A stretch of DNA of 64,000 nucleotides from Motiliproteus sp036961355 (GCA_036961355.1 JBALVL010000009.1:1-64000); one strand, 5' to 3'. Positions 25,213 to 34,520 are shown, counted from the first letter of the stretch. The notes: generated by a model not told the origin, from the sequence alone. A program made the numbers and translations.

Positions 25213-27654
25213 ATGGTATTTGTCAGCATAAAATGGAAAGCGCTCGCGCTGTCGGTACTACTGGTCGTTAGCTTGGGCGCCTTCTTCAGCACGCTCAATA
25301 AGCAACAACTCAGCACCCTGGCGCAGCAACAAAAGCTGCAACTGGATAAAGATCATAAAGCCCAGCTTACCGGTCTAATGGAGCAATCTAGCTGGCACGC
25401 GATACAGCTCTCCGATATTTTGCCGCTAATGGATTATCCGGGCGAGGCGGCCAACAACACGGACGCTCATCTGGTCAATATTTTCAACCAGCACTGGGAG
25501 TACGTTCAGATTAGCTGGGGAATCGAAGCACTACGGCTATTCAACCATCAAGGTGATCTGATCGACCACTGGGGCGAGAGCAGCGACAATACAAGTCTAG
25601 CCAAACTCAACAGCAGTCCTCATATCGACATCCTCTGCCAGCCTTTATGTATCCAACGCACTAGCGTACCGATTCTGACCCGAGAGCGTGATTATCAACT
25701 ACAGATTGATGTTGCCATCGCAGACCTCCTGTTGAGCTTTACCCAAATCACCGGTGCTGACATTGGCATGCTATCGACACCCGGCGCTTCCAATACCCTA
25801 TGGGGGCGAGATCTGTTAGCACTAACCAATAATCAGCCGATGCAGCCGATGCTAGAGCACACATCTCGGCACTTCAGATTCCAACAACTTATCAACAACA
25901 CTGTGCTGCAGCACTGGCAAGGCCGTGACTACGGGATCAGCGCCATCGCGGTTACCGACTCACGGCCCTCTCTCGACGGTGTCCCCTATTTTCTGGTCAT
26001 TACCGATCTGACCGACAGCCAAGCCTTCATCGACCGAGCCGACGACACTTTTGCCCAGAGCACCTTGGCCGCAGTACTGGTATCGTGCTTGATCACCATC
26101 ATGCTGGTGTGGCGGCCGATTCAACAACTGCGGATGCAGGCTTCACTATTACCGCTATTGCCGCAAAAGAAATTTGAGCAAGTACGCAACACACTAACAG
26201 AGCAGCGTCGCCGGATTATCCTCCGCGACGAGATCGACAGTTTGGGTGATACCGAAATAACTTTGGCCCGCCAACTGCAGACTCTGCACGGAGAGGTGGA
26301 CGCCAGCACCCAGCGGTTGCATGAGATGGCTATGTTAGATGGCTTGACCGGCTTGGCAAACCGCTACCAGCTGGTACAGCGCATCAACGAAGCGATCGCA
26401 TTACAGCAACGGACCAACAAGCCATTCAGCCTGCTCTATCTGGATCTGGACGACTTCAAGAAAGTGAACGACTCACTCGGCCATAGCGCCGGTGATGAAC
26501 TGCTATGTCATGTCGGTGAGTTACTGCAATCCCACGTCCGCAAATACGATATAGTCGCCCGCATAAGCGGTGACGAATTTGCCGTATTGGTCCCCAATAT
26601 CGACTCCGAAGAGGGTTGCCTGTCGATCACCAATAACATCCTGGCGGCGTTTCAGAAAACGGTATGTATCCGCAATACCGATATCACGCTGGGTGCAAGC
26701 ATCGGTATCGTCACCTCCCCCAAAGACGGTGGCAGCAGTGAGGAGCTACTTCAAAATGCCGACTTGGCGATGTACAGCGCCAAGGCCGAACAGGGCCACA
26801 ATCAGTTCAAGCTATATGATCAGAGTATGGGGCAGGTCGTCATTGAGCAGCTGCAGCTTGAAAATGAGTTGCGCATAGCCTTCAGTAACCAAGAATTCAT
26901 GCTGCTATACCAACCGCAATACCAGCTAAGCAGTGGAAAAATGACCGGCGTCGAAGCCCTGATACGCTGGCAACACCCTGCAAAAGGTCTGCTGTCACCG
27001 CTCTTCTTTATCGAAGCATTGGAGCGTACCGGCATGATAGTCGCCGTCGGCGCCTGGGTTCTGGAGCAAGCCTGCCTCGACCTGCGATGCTGGCTCGATC
27101 AGGATCTTCCCGAAATCACTATGTCGGTGAACCTGTCGCAACGGCAGATGCTGGACAAAGAACTACAACAAACGGTTGCCAGAGCACTCGCAGGTAATCG
27201 TATTCCAGCCCGGCTACTGGAGCTGGAGATTACCGAAACCATGATCATGGATGACATCGATACCAACCGAAAGCTACTTACGTGGTTCCAATCGCAAGGC
27301 ATATCTACCGCCATCGACGACTTCGGTACCGGCTATTCGTCCCTCAGCTATCTGAAAAACCTACCGTTGAATACACTCAAGATCGACCGCTCCTTCATCA
27401 AGGATATTCCAAATAATGAAGCGGATATGAAGATCACCGCCGCGGTGGTCGCCATCGCCCATAATCTGAAGCTCAACATCGTTGCCGAAGGAGTTGAAAC
27501 CGAGCAACAACAGCAGTTCCTACACGAGCTAGGTTGCCAGACCGGCCAAGGGTTCATATATAGCCGCCCTGTGAGCACGGATAAGATCATCGAACTGTTG
27601 CAACAAAAAGCTGAATCTCCACAAGACGATAAAATCCAGGAAGTCCTTAGCTAA
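25213..27654 (+). CDS. Membrane sensor with GGDEF and EAL domains
   Basis: An 813-residue protein. One transmembrane helix near the N-terminus (about 6-24) and a second near residues 280-300 enclose a periplasmic sensor of about 255 residues. A GGDEF domain (LDGLTGLANRYQLV; active-site variant SGDEF at about 452-456) and an EAL domain (GVEALIRWQHP near 579, DDFGTGYSSLSYLKNLP) follow. The EAL catalytic residues look intact, and SGDEF is a tolerated form of the cyclase motif. Either or both activities on cyclic di-GMP are possible. The gene follows the porin by 23 nt. The sensor may read the SBP-like protein or its ligand (inference). Confidence 0.93.
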   Translation: MVFVSIKWKALALSVLLVVSLGAFFSTLNKQQLSTLAQQQKLQLDKDHKAQLTGLMEQSSWHAIQLSDILPLMDYPGEAANNTDAHLVNIFNQHWEYVQISWGIEALRLFNHQGDLIDHWGESSDNTSLAKLNSSPHIDILCQPLCIQRTSVPILTRERDYQLQIDVAIADLLLSFTQITGADIGMLSTPGASNTLWGRDLLALTNNQPMQPMLEHTSRHFRFQQLINNTVLQHWQGRDYGISAIAVTDSRPSLDGVPYFLVITDLTDSQAFIDRADDTFAQSTLAAVLVSCLITIMLVWRPIQQLRMQASLLPLLPQKKFEQVRNTLTEQRRRIILRDEIDSLGDTEITLARQLQTLHGEVDASTQRLHEMAMLDGLTGLANRYQLVQRINEAIALQQRTNKPFSLLYLDLDDFKKVNDSLGHSAGDELLCHVGELLQSHVRKYDIVARISGDEFAVLVPNIDSEEGCLSITNNILAAFQKTVCIRNTDITLGASIGIVTSPKDGGSSEELLQNADLAMYSAKAEQGHNQFKLYDQSMGQVVIEQLQLENELRIAFSNQEFMLLYQPQYQLSSGKMTGVEALIRWQHPAKGLLSPLFFIEALERTGMIVAVGAWVLEQACLDLRCWLDQDLPEITMSVNLSQRQMLDKELQQTVARALAGNRIPARLLELEITETMIMDDIDTNRKLLTWFQSQGISTAIDDFGTGYSSLSYLKNLPLNTLKIDRSFIKDIPNNEADMKITAAVVAIAHNLKLNIVAEGVETEQQQQFLHELGCQTGQGFIYSRPVSTDKIIELLQQKAESPQDDKIQEVLS

Positions 27655-27720
27655 AGCACCTAGCTAAAGTCCTTTGTTAAAGTCCTTTGTTAAAGGACTT
27701 AGCCTAAGGACTGAACCTAC
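27643..27720 (+). repeat. 13-bp tandem repeats anchored at a stop codon
   Basis: Six 13-bp units run from the last three codons and stop of the GGDEF/EAL gene into the intergenic space: 27643-27655, 27656-27668, 27669-27681, 27682-27694, 27695-27707, 27708-27720. Units three and four are identical (GTCCTTTGTTAAA); the rest are degenerate. AAGTCCTTT (27680-27688) and AAAGGACTT (27692-27700) also form a hairpin. Confidence 0.9.
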
Positions 27721-27830
27721 CGAGCTAAGCGTCGCGGTGTAGCGATATAGCACTTGGTTAAGCCTGTGTTAACGCTTCTCAGCACACCCCATTTCGAGCG
27801 CCGATGCGCTGACGACCACACCGCAGACAC

Positions 27831-27893
27831 AAAAAAAGAAGCATCCTGCTTCCCTTGGGGATCGTCCTTGATCGCGGGGGATCGCTCCCCCGC
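27831..27893 (-). terminator. Terminator hairpins after pstS
   Basis: On the minus strand, a GC-rich hairpin (27874-27893, GCGGGGG with CCCCCGC) lies 16 bases after the pstS stop. It is followed by GAAGCA-GGA-TGCTTC and a run of seven T (27831-27852). The second is a textbook intrinsic terminator. Confidence 0.9.
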
Positions 27894-27909
27894 TAAGCTT
27901 GGAACTGGT

Positions 27910-28902
27910 TTACTTGGCAGCCATCGCCATCTCAACACCGATGCTGGCCAGTGTTTTCTCTACCACTTTGCTAGGTAATGGAATGTAGCCGTCTTTAACC
28001 ACGACCTGTTGACCGGACTTGGACATCACCATCTTGATGAACTCACGATCAAGCGGAGACAGCGGCTTGTTAGGTGCCTTGTTGACATAAACGTAGAGGA
28101 AACGAGACAACGGGTATTTACCGCTAACTGCCATCTCAGGGGTGGCCGGGATGTAATCGGTACCCTTCTTACTCAACGCAATAGCGCGGACACTGGAGGT
28201 TTTATAGCCGATACCAGAATAACCAATGCCATTAAGCGAGGTAGAAACCGACTGAACCACTGACGCTGAACCGGGCTGCTCGTTGACGTTGCTCTTGAAG
28301 TCACCCTTACACAACGCCTTCTTCTTGAAGTAGCCGTAGGTACCCGATACCGAATTACGACCGTAGATCTGAACACTCTGCTTACCCAGATTGCCCGTAA
28401 TCCCCAGGTCGCTCCAGTTAGTGACTTCTTTATGCGCGCCGCATTTGCGGGTGCTGGAGAAAATCGCATCGACATCGGCGATGCTCATCCCTTTGATCGG
28501 GTTATCTTTGTGAACAAATACCGCCAACGCATCGATAGCGACCGGGATAGCAGTCGGCTTGTAGCCGTACCTCTTCTCAAACGACTCCAGCTCCTTATCC
28601 TTCATTTTACGGCTCATCGGCCCCATGTTAGAGGTGCCTTCGGTCAGCGCTGGTGGCGCAGTCGAAGAGCCCGCCGCCTGGATCTGAATATTGACGTTGG
28701 GGTAATGACGCTTAAACGATTCAGCCCACAACGTCATCAGATTTGCCAGCGTGTCAGAACCGACGCTCGACAGGTTGCCGGATACTCCACTGCTTTTGGT
28801 GTAGATCGGCAGCTTGGGATCAAGCAGGTCAGCCGCCTGAGCGCCAGTCGTCAGAGCGGTAACAGCAAGCGTCGCTGTAGCCAGTATTTTCTTTGCGTTC
28901 AT
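27910..28902 (-). CDS. pstS: Phosphate ABC transporter substrate-binding protein PstS
   Basis: A 330-residue periplasmic protein with a signal peptide (KKILATATLAVTALTTGAQA). PstS phosphate-binding features are visible: VGSDTLANLMTLWAESF, AAGSSTAPPALTEGTSNMGPMSR, SGTYGYFKKKALCKG, and LNGIGYSGIGY. It delivers phosphate to PstCAB. It is transcribed alone from a PhoB-type promoter at 28950-28983, about 4.5 kb from pstC, with the SBP/porin/GGDEF operon in between on the other strand. Separate strong transcription is usual for the binding protein. Confidence 0.95.
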   Translation of the reverse strand: MNAKKILATATLAVTALTTGAQAADLLDPKLPIYTKSSGVSGNLSSVGSDTLANLMTLWAESFKRHYPNVNIQIQAAGSSTAPPALTEGTSNMGPMSRKMKDKELESFEKRYGYKPTAIPVAIDALAVFVHKDNPIKGMSIADVDAIFSSTRKCGAHKEVTNWSDLGITGNLGKQSVQIYGRNSVSGTYGYFKKKALCKGDFKSNVNEQPGSASVVQSVSTSLNGIGYSGIGYKTSSVRAIALSKKGTDYIPATPEMAVSGKYPLSRFLYVYVNKAPNKPLSPLDREFIKMVMSKSGQQVVVKDGYIPLPSKVVEKTLASIGVEMAMAAK

Positions 28903-28949
28903 GTCGTACTCCTGATTATTCAGTCAGCGTTTATGCGAAAGATGGTGCC

Positions 28950-28983
28950 ACTATAAAGTCGCTTTATGACACTTACGTGAACC
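28950..28983 (-). promoter_or_regulatory. Pho box and -10 element of pstS
   Basis: On the minus strand GGTTCAC-GTAA-GTGTCAT (28966-28983) resembles a PhoB box, with the second repeat the better one. The -10 element TATAGT (28950-28955) lies exactly 10 bases downstream. The start codon is about 48 bases further on. Confidence 0.75.
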
Positions 28984-29102
28984 CTGACAGAAAATTTTCG
29001 AGCGCCGCTGATCAAGCACATCAGGCCCGACCTATGCTACCCTTGCGGCCAATTCACAACACCCTGATACACTTAAAAGACTCTATAAAAAGAAGAATAA
29101 CA

Positions 29103-29504
29103 ATGAATGAACCTGAAACAGGCCCCACACCCGAAGGGCGGCTAACGCTGCAATTACCGGCAACCCGCAACGACACCAATGTCTTTGGCGATATCTATGG
29201 CGGTTGGTTATCGTCACAGATCGTCACCGCCGCGGAGACCCGCGCCGCGCAAGTCGCCTGCGGCCGAATCTCGACGGTTTCAATCGGCGCCATCGATTTT
29301 ATCTCGCCGGTATTGGTCGGTACCTTGCTTAGTTTCTATACACAGATTCGCGATACCGGCCATAGCTCAATCACCATTACGGTTGAAGTCTGGGGCCAAT
29401 GCTCAGATGGCACCAGTTTTCGCAAAATCACCGAAACAGAAACGGTACAGGTCGCCATCGACAGCCAAGGACGTATCCGTCAATTGCCAGTAAACGCCGG
29501 TTAG
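29103..29504 (+). CDS. Acyl-CoA thioesterase, YciA-like hotdog protein
   Basis: A 133-residue hotdog-fold protein. The helix region NDTNVFGDIYGGWLSSQIVTAAE carries the YciA signature with the Asn/Asp and Gly-Gly-Trp residues, followed by DFISPVLVGTLLSFYTQI and SITITVEVW. YciA-type enzymes hydrolyse a broad range of acyl-CoAs in the cytosol. The frame is open to 28893, but homology begins at the ATG at 29103. The nearest in-frame ribosome binding site is a weak AAGAAG. It is divergent from pstS. Confidence 0.88.
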   Translation: MNEPETGPTPEGRLTLQLPATRNDTNVFGDIYGGWLSSQIVTAAETRAAQVACGRISTVSIGAIDFISPVLVGTLLSFYTQIRDTGHSSITITVEVWGQCSDGTSFRKITETETVQVAIDSQGRIRQLPVNAG

Positions 29505-29660
29505 CTAACGACTGGCATCCCGCCGAATTTTGAGCAATGACGGCCTACTGAATAACTTATTACTAACCGTTACTAACAGTTGTAACCAGCAGTTCGTTTA
29601 GGTTGTAGTTTTGGGCTAACCAAACACGCCAACTAACAATAACAATTGGGCTTTATCAAT

Positions 29661-30809
29661 ATGTCTATCCGCCAAAAACTGTTTTTGAGCTTCACCCTGT
29701 TAGCCTTGCTAGCGATCGCCTCCGGGCTACAGAGCGGCTCCACCACCGGTCTGCTGCTATGCGCTGCCAGCCTAGTCGTTATCGGCGTGGCCCTGAGCTG
29801 GATATTGACCACGATCAGCCAACCCATCAACCGTATTCTAAGCAACTTACAACAGACCGAGCGGGGCCAGTTGACCGCCTCAATCGAAGTTCAGCGCCAT
29901 GACGAACTCGGTACCGTATCCGACCATATCAACCGGTTTACCAGCAGCCTCAACGATACCCTGGTAAAAATCTGCGATGAGATGGACAGCCTCTCCAACC
30001 ATGCAAACGGAATTACCGGTAACAGCGATCGCAGCAATCAGATGGCCGAACAGCAGCAACAGGAATTGACTCAACTGGCCACCGCCATCCAGCAACTGTC
30101 CCAGACGATCCATGGCGTTGCAGAAAATGCCGAACAGGCATCGCATAACGCGCAGCAAACCGATAGCCATGCTCAGCAGGGCAACCAGCTGGTCTCCGGT
30201 GCTGCGGCTGGCATCACGGCACTCAACAGCAAAGTCGATGACACCGTAACCGAGGTGCAGTCACTGCAGCAGCAAACTCAATCGATCGGATCGGTGCTGG
30301 ATGTGATCCGCTCAATCGCCGAGCAAACCAACCTGCTAGCGCTAAATGCGGCGATCGAAGCAGCCCGGGCCGGTGAATCCGGTCGCGGCTTTGCGGTTGT
30401 GGCCGACGAGGTTCGCTCTCTGGCACAGCGCACGCAACAATCGACCAGTGAAATTTCAGATGCGATCACCCTGCTGCAAGCCGGTGCTGACAGCGCGGTA
30501 ACCACGATGACAGAAGTACAGCAACAAGCCGAACAGGTTGCTGAGAAGACCCATGAAGCATCCAGATCGCTGGATCAGATTACCGCAGCCGCCAGCGAAA
30601 TCCGCCAAATGAACGAACAGATCGCCACCGCAGCAGAGCAGCAAAGCAGCGTTGCGCAGGAAATATCGGGCAATGTTGAACGGCTCAACCAGCTGTCGCA
30701 GCAAACCTCCGATGAGACACTCAGCACCCGTAACGGCTGCGATAAGGTGCTGCAATTAGCCCAAGACGTAGAGCAACAGCTGAGCAAATTTGAACTAATC
30801 AAACAGTAA
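29661..30809 (+). CDS. Methyl-accepting chemotaxis-type protein, minimal sensor
   Basis: A 382-residue signalling protein. Two close transmembrane helices (about residues 8-21 and 26-52) leave almost no periplasmic loop. A HAMP-like segment (ISQPINRILSNLQQTERGQL) and a long MCP coiled coil follow, with hairpin tip IAEQTNLLALNAAIEAARAGESGRGFAVVADEVRSLAQRT. It should signal through CheW/CheA. With no ligand-binding domain it may sense membrane state or a partner protein. The in-frame TTG at 29646 is a less likely start. It stands alone. Confidence 0.9.
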   Translation: MSIRQKLFLSFTLLALLAIASGLQSGSTTGLLLCAASLVVIGVALSWILTTISQPINRILSNLQQTERGQLTASIEVQRHDELGTVSDHINRFTSSLNDTLVKICDEMDSLSNHANGITGNSDRSNQMAEQQQQELTQLATAIQQLSQTIHGVAENAEQASHNAQQTDSHAQQGNQLVSGAAAGITALNSKVDDTVTEVQSLQQQTQSIGSVLDVIRSIAEQTNLLALNAAIEAARAGESGRGFAVVADEVRSLAQRTQQSTSEISDAITLLQAGADSAVTTMTEVQQQAEQVAEKTHEASRSLDQITAAASEIRQMNEQIATAAEQQSSVAQEISGNVERLNQLSQQTSDETLSTRNGCDKVLQLAQDVEQQLSKFELIKQ

Positions 30810-30978
30810 TTGTTGAAGCAAAAGACCAGAAGCACCGATCGCTTCTAGCAAACAACGATTTAAGCCCACAAATGAAGCGGCAGCTCTGCCGCTCACTCCC
30901 TCACAATTTCCATTGTTAAACCCCATCTCAACCGACAGTTCCACTGCCCGGTTTCAACGTTCAGGTTCAACACAGGGA

Positions 30979-31926
30979 TCAGCGAAGTTGCGCTTGGTCG
31001 GCTTGTGCATGGCGCTGCTGGGGTTGTTGGGGCTGTTGAAGTTGCGCCAACTTGTAACGCTCCTGCTTCTCCATAATCAACGCCGAGGCGGTCACCAACC
31101 GAATACCTTGTTCGTCGAGCAGAGGCAAGGCCAGTTTCAAATATTCGACCGTGACGGGATAGGGGTGACCGATGGCAATTGCCGAGCCGTAGCGTTTGGC
31201 AATGTCGAGGGTCAGCATAAACTGCTGGTGGACAAATTCGGTGGTTCGTTCGTGATCCAGAAAGACATCACGCCGCAGGCTGGGAATACCTCTGTTACGC
31301 GCCACTTGCCAGGCGACACTATCTGAAGTGGTGCGGCTATCGATAAAGAACAGACCGCGCTGATCCACCTCGTCCATAACCCAGTTCATCTGCGGTTCCA
31401 GCGTCGTCAGCAGACTCCCCATATGATTATTAAGCCCCTGCACGTGCGGTACATCATCAAGATCTCCCGCTAACACCCGGCCAAACTGCTGCCTGTTCAG
31501 ATCAACAGTCAGCGCGCCAGGCCCCAAAGGCCGGTCGTGGGTGTTTTGCATCGGCGCATGCAGGATCACATCCTTACCGCTGGTAAAGGCTTTTTTGGCA
31601 AGCCGGGGACCGAAAGGACTGTGCGGCAGGAAAGCAAACGTCACGGGCCCCGGTAGTTCGACGGCGGCCAGCCCCAGAGCAAAATTATCACCGACATCAT
31701 CGATGATGATCACCACCGAGGGCTGGTCCACCGAGTCGGTCAGCGAGCGCTCGGTGGCCTGCTTTTCAGGTCTGTTACCGGCGTTTGCAGAAACGTTTTG
31801 ATAAACGCTCGCGCCCACGCCCGCGCTTACGTCGGTACTGGCACCTTGGCTGACACCGACACTAAGCGCTATCAAGGTAGAGAACAGAGCGATCCGACTC
31901 CGGCAACAGAAAAAGCTTACTCTCAT
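30979..31926 (-). CDS. yibQ: Divergent polysaccharide deacetylase (YibQ family)
   Basis: A 315-residue exported protein of the YibQ/DUF610 divergent polysaccharide deacetylase family. A signal peptide (IALFSTLIALSVGVSQGA) is followed by the TIM-barrel-like domain with VVIIIDDVGDNFALGLAAVELPGPVTFAFLP, HAPMQNTH and GLNNHMGSLLT. The metal-binding Asp-Asp and His residues are present. Its start overlaps the stop of ctpA by the four bases ATGA, implying coupled translation. The block ctpA-yibQ, envC, gpmI matches E. coli order in part and points to cell-wall function. The C-terminal 40 residues are Gln-rich low complexity. Confidence 0.9.
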   Translation of the reverse strand: MRVSFFCCRSRIALFSTLIALSVGVSQGASTDVSAGVGASVYQNVSANAGNRPEKQATERSLTDSVDQPSVVIIIDDVGDNFALGLAAVELPGPVTFAFLPHSPFGPRLAKKAFTSGKDVILHAPMQNTHDRPLGPGALTVDLNRQQFGRVLAGDLDDVPHVQGLNNHMGSLLTTLEPQMNWVMDEVDQRGLFFIDSRTTSDSVAWQVARNRGIPSLRRDVFLDHERTTEFVHQQFMLTLDIAKRYGSAIAIGHPYPVTVEYLKLALPLLDEQGIRLVTASALIMEKQERYKLAQLQQPQQPQQRHAQADQAQLR

Positions 31927-33230
31927 CCGGCGGTTTCGTTATTGGCCATAATCGACAGCGCTTTAAGCAGGTTAACCGCTTCATTTAGCTGATAATCTGA
32001 TCCCAGCAACGCCTTATCCGCTTTGCTGCGACCGGGTGCCTTGTTCTCTTTCTTATCGTCCGTGCCTTCGTCACCGTTATCGAGGTGACGTGCCAAGTCG
32101 GCCTCCTTGACCCGATTGCGCGATTCCAGTTTGGTCACCTTGGAGGGCTCAACCCGGATATCAGGTATGATCCCTTCTGCCTGGATGGAGCGGCCGTTGG
32201 GGGTAAAGTAACGCGCCGTCGTCAGTTTCAAAGCCCGGTCATTGGTCAGCGGCAGCACCGTCTGTACCGAGCCTTTACCGAAGCTGGGCGACCCCATCAC
32301 CACCCCCCGCTTATGATCCTGCAACGCACCGGCCACGATCTCGGACGCCGAGGCGGAACCACTGTTGATCAGCACCACTAACGGCAGCTTGCCGGCGCTC
32401 GTCTCCTCGGTGGCGCTGTAGCGTAGCTCGGCCTGCTGAATACGGCCTTTGGTATAGACGATCAGCCCCTGGTCAATAAAGGCATCGCTGACATCAACAG
32501 CCGCTTGCAACACACCGCCCGGATTGTTACGCAGGTCCAGAATCAAGCCGCTGAGCGCCTGTTGCTGTTTAAGTTTTTCAATCGCCTTGGTCAGATCCTG
32601 CCCGGTATGAACCTGGAACTGGGAGATCCGCAGGTAACCAAAGTTATTATCCAACAGCTTGGATTTAACACTGGTCACTTTGATCACTGCTCGGGTCAGG
32701 ACTAAGTCGATCGGCTGCGGCTCACCTTCACGCAGGATGGTCAGTTCGATCTCACTGCCAGCTTCACCGCGCATGCGGTTCACCGCTTCCATCAGCTCGA
32801 CACCTTGTAATGACTTCTGGTCGAGTTTGATGATCCGATCACCCGGCAATACACCGGCCCGTTGCGCCGGCGTATCGTCGATCGGTGTGATTACCCGAAG
32901 CAAGCCCTCCTCCATACCAACCTCGATACCGAGCCCGCCAAATTCACCGCTGGTGTTGACCTGAAGGTGCTCAAACGCCTTTGGATCCAGGTACGCCGAA
33001 TGCGGATCGAGACCACTAAGCATCCCTTTAATCGCATTTTCAAGTAGCACATCATCAGCAATCGGCTCAACGTAGGCACCCTTGATCCGCTCAAACACCT
33101 CCGCGAAAGTACGCAGGTCATCGAGGGGCAGCGGCGGCTGTTTAGCCTCCTCGGCCGTCGCCATCGCAGTTCCGCAAGTGCCCAGCGTTATAACCAGTGC
33201 CAGCGTCAGTTTCTTCAATGATCTGTTCAT
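31923..33230 (-). CDS. ctpA: C-terminal processing peptidase (S41 family)
   Basis: A 435-residue exported serine protease with a signal peptide (LKKLTLALVITLGTCGTAMA). The S41 N-terminal segment is followed by a PDZ domain (about 95-175; GGLGIEVGMEEGLLRVITPI, PAQRAGVLPGDRIIKLD) and the peptidase domain with catalytic Ser in SGSASASEIVAGALQD and Lys in GSPSFGKGSVQT. Such enzymes trim periplasmic proteins or control peptidoglycan hydrolases, which fits the adjacent envC. The Met at 33230 is chosen over 33245 because it gives a standard signal peptide. A Lys/Asp/Glu-rich tail region follows the protease domain. Confidence 0.93.
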   Translation of the reverse strand: MNRSLKKLTLALVITLGTCGTAMATAEEAKQPPLPLDDLRTFAEVFERIKGAYVEPIADDVLLENAIKGMLSGLDPHSAYLDPKAFEHLQVNTSGEFGGLGIEVGMEEGLLRVITPIDDTPAQRAGVLPGDRIIKLDQKSLQGVELMEAVNRMRGEAGSEIELTILREGEPQPIDLVLTRAVIKVTSVKSKLLDNNFGYLRISQFQVHTGQDLTKAIEKLKQQQALSGLILDLRNNPGGVLQAAVDVSDAFIDQGLIVYTKGRIQQAELRYSATEETSAGKLPLVVLINSGSASASEIVAGALQDHKRGVVMGSPSFGKGSVQTVLPLTNDRALKLTTARYFTPNGRSIQAEGIIPDIRVEPSKVTKLESRNRVKEADLARHLDNGDEGTDDKKENKAPGRSKADKALLGSDYQLNEAVNLLKALSIMANNETAG

Positions 33231-33323
33231 ACAGCGTCTCATCACTCGCCATCGATGGCGGTTTCGATAAAAGTTAAACCCTTACAGGCTCGGTCAGCCC
33301 AACAACGGTGTCAACCCGCTCAG

Positions 33324-34520
33324 TTAGCGTTTTTTCAACCACGAGCGCGGGTTGGTCGATTCCCGGTTATGGCGTATCGCAAAGTAGAGCCCCGTCTGAC
33401 TCTGACCACCGCTGTCACCGGCATTGGCGATCAGTTCCCCAGCGCCTACCCAGTCGCCCACCTGCTTGCTAAGACTTTGATTATGGCCATATAAGCTCAT
33501 ATAGCCATCGCCATGATCCAGAATCAACAACAGTCCGTAACCGCGCATCCAGTCGGAGAACAATACCCGACCATTATGCACCGCCTTAACACTGTCACCG
33601 ACAGCCGCCCGGATCAACATACCATCCCGCCGAACCCCCTGTGAGTTCTGGCTTCCGTAGCTCTGCAAAATTCGCTTGCTGGTGGTTGGCCAGCCCAACT
33701 TGCCCTTCAGCTTAGCAAACGACTGCGTCGTCACCTTTAACTCATTGAGTTCAAGCGCCTGCTGGAGTTCCTTCAACACCTGACGGAGCTGTTGCTGGTC
33801 AACTTTAAGGCGCTTTAGCGACTTACTCTGGCTGCTGACCTCTTTTTTTAAACTGGCCAATGCCTGCAGACGCTGTTTTCGCGACTTCTGTAACGCCGCA
33901 GAGCGTTGATTGAGCTGGGTTCGTTGTGACTGCAGTTGCTGTTGCTGTTGGGTTAGCTGCAGCTCTACTCGATCCAGCTTGGACAGGGTCTGTTCGATAT
34001 CGGCCACCGCATCGCTACGGGCGTCGCTGAGGTATTGGTGGTAGCGCAGCATCCGGCTTAACTGCTCGGGGTGCTGCTGGTTGAGTAATAAGCGTAGCCG
34101 ATCCTGGCGACCGGTTCGGTAAGCCGCAGCGACCTCATCATTGAGGGCTGCCAACTGCAGGTCTCGCTGCTGCTGCAGCTTCGATCGCTGACCACTGAGC
34201 TTACCGATCTGCTGTTGCTGCTTTTTGATCTGCTGTTGATTATCGCGAACCTGGCGACTTAGCTTACCCCCCTCTTTCTCCGCCTTGCGCAGCGCCTCGG
34301 TCTGCTTCTTCTGAGCTCCCTGAGCTGAGCGCAGTTTTTTCTCCAGCGTACGGATGTCCGACTGCAGCTTATTGATCTGTTTCTGAGTCTGCTGCTGATT
34401 TTTCGACGTAGACTGGGCGGCGAACAGCGAAGGTGAAAAACCCAACTGCGCAACACAAAGCGTGAGCAACAGTAGCGCTAAGCCACTACGCCGGAATGCG
34501 GTCACCCGCTGTTCTGCCAT
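33324..34520 (-). CDS. envC: Murein hydrolase activator EnvC
   Basis: A 398-residue periplasmic protein. After the signal peptide (ALLLLTLCVAQLGFSPSLFA) comes a coiled coil of about 220 residues rich in Gln, Lys and Arg. A degenerate LytM/M23 domain follows from about 280 (GDSVKAVHNGRVLFSDWMRGYGLL, YMSLYGHNQSL, TGLYFAIRHN). The catalytic metal ligands are incomplete, as in EnvC, which activates the amidases AmiA/AmiB during division instead of cleaving wall itself. It lies 27 nt after gpmI and 78 nt before ctpA, on the same strand. Confidence 0.94.
   Translation of the reverse strand: MAEQRVTAFRRSGLALLLLTLCVAQLGFSPSLFAAQSTSKNQQQTQKQINKLQSDIRTLEKKLRSAQGAQKKQTEALRKAEKEGGKLSRQVRDNQQQIKKQQQQIGKLSGQRSKLQQQRDLQLAALNDEVAAAYRTGRQDRLRLLLNQQHPEQLSRMLRYHQYLSDARSDAVADIEQTLSKLDRVELQLTQQQQQLQSQRTQLNQRSAALQKSRKQRLQALASLKKEVSSQSKSLKRLKVDQQQLRQVLKELQQALELNELKVTTQSFAKLKGKLGWPTTSKRILQSYGSQNSQGVRRDGMLIRAAVGDSVKAVHNGRVLFSDWMRGYGLLLILDHGDGYMSLYGHNQSLSKQVGDWVGAGELIANAGDSGGQSQTGLYFAIRHNRESTNPRSWLKKR

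Noticed and set aside
27643..27720. CRISPR array
   Set aside because: Units are 13 bp with no spacers; the same holds for the 22-bp array at 62195-62345. No cas genes are present.
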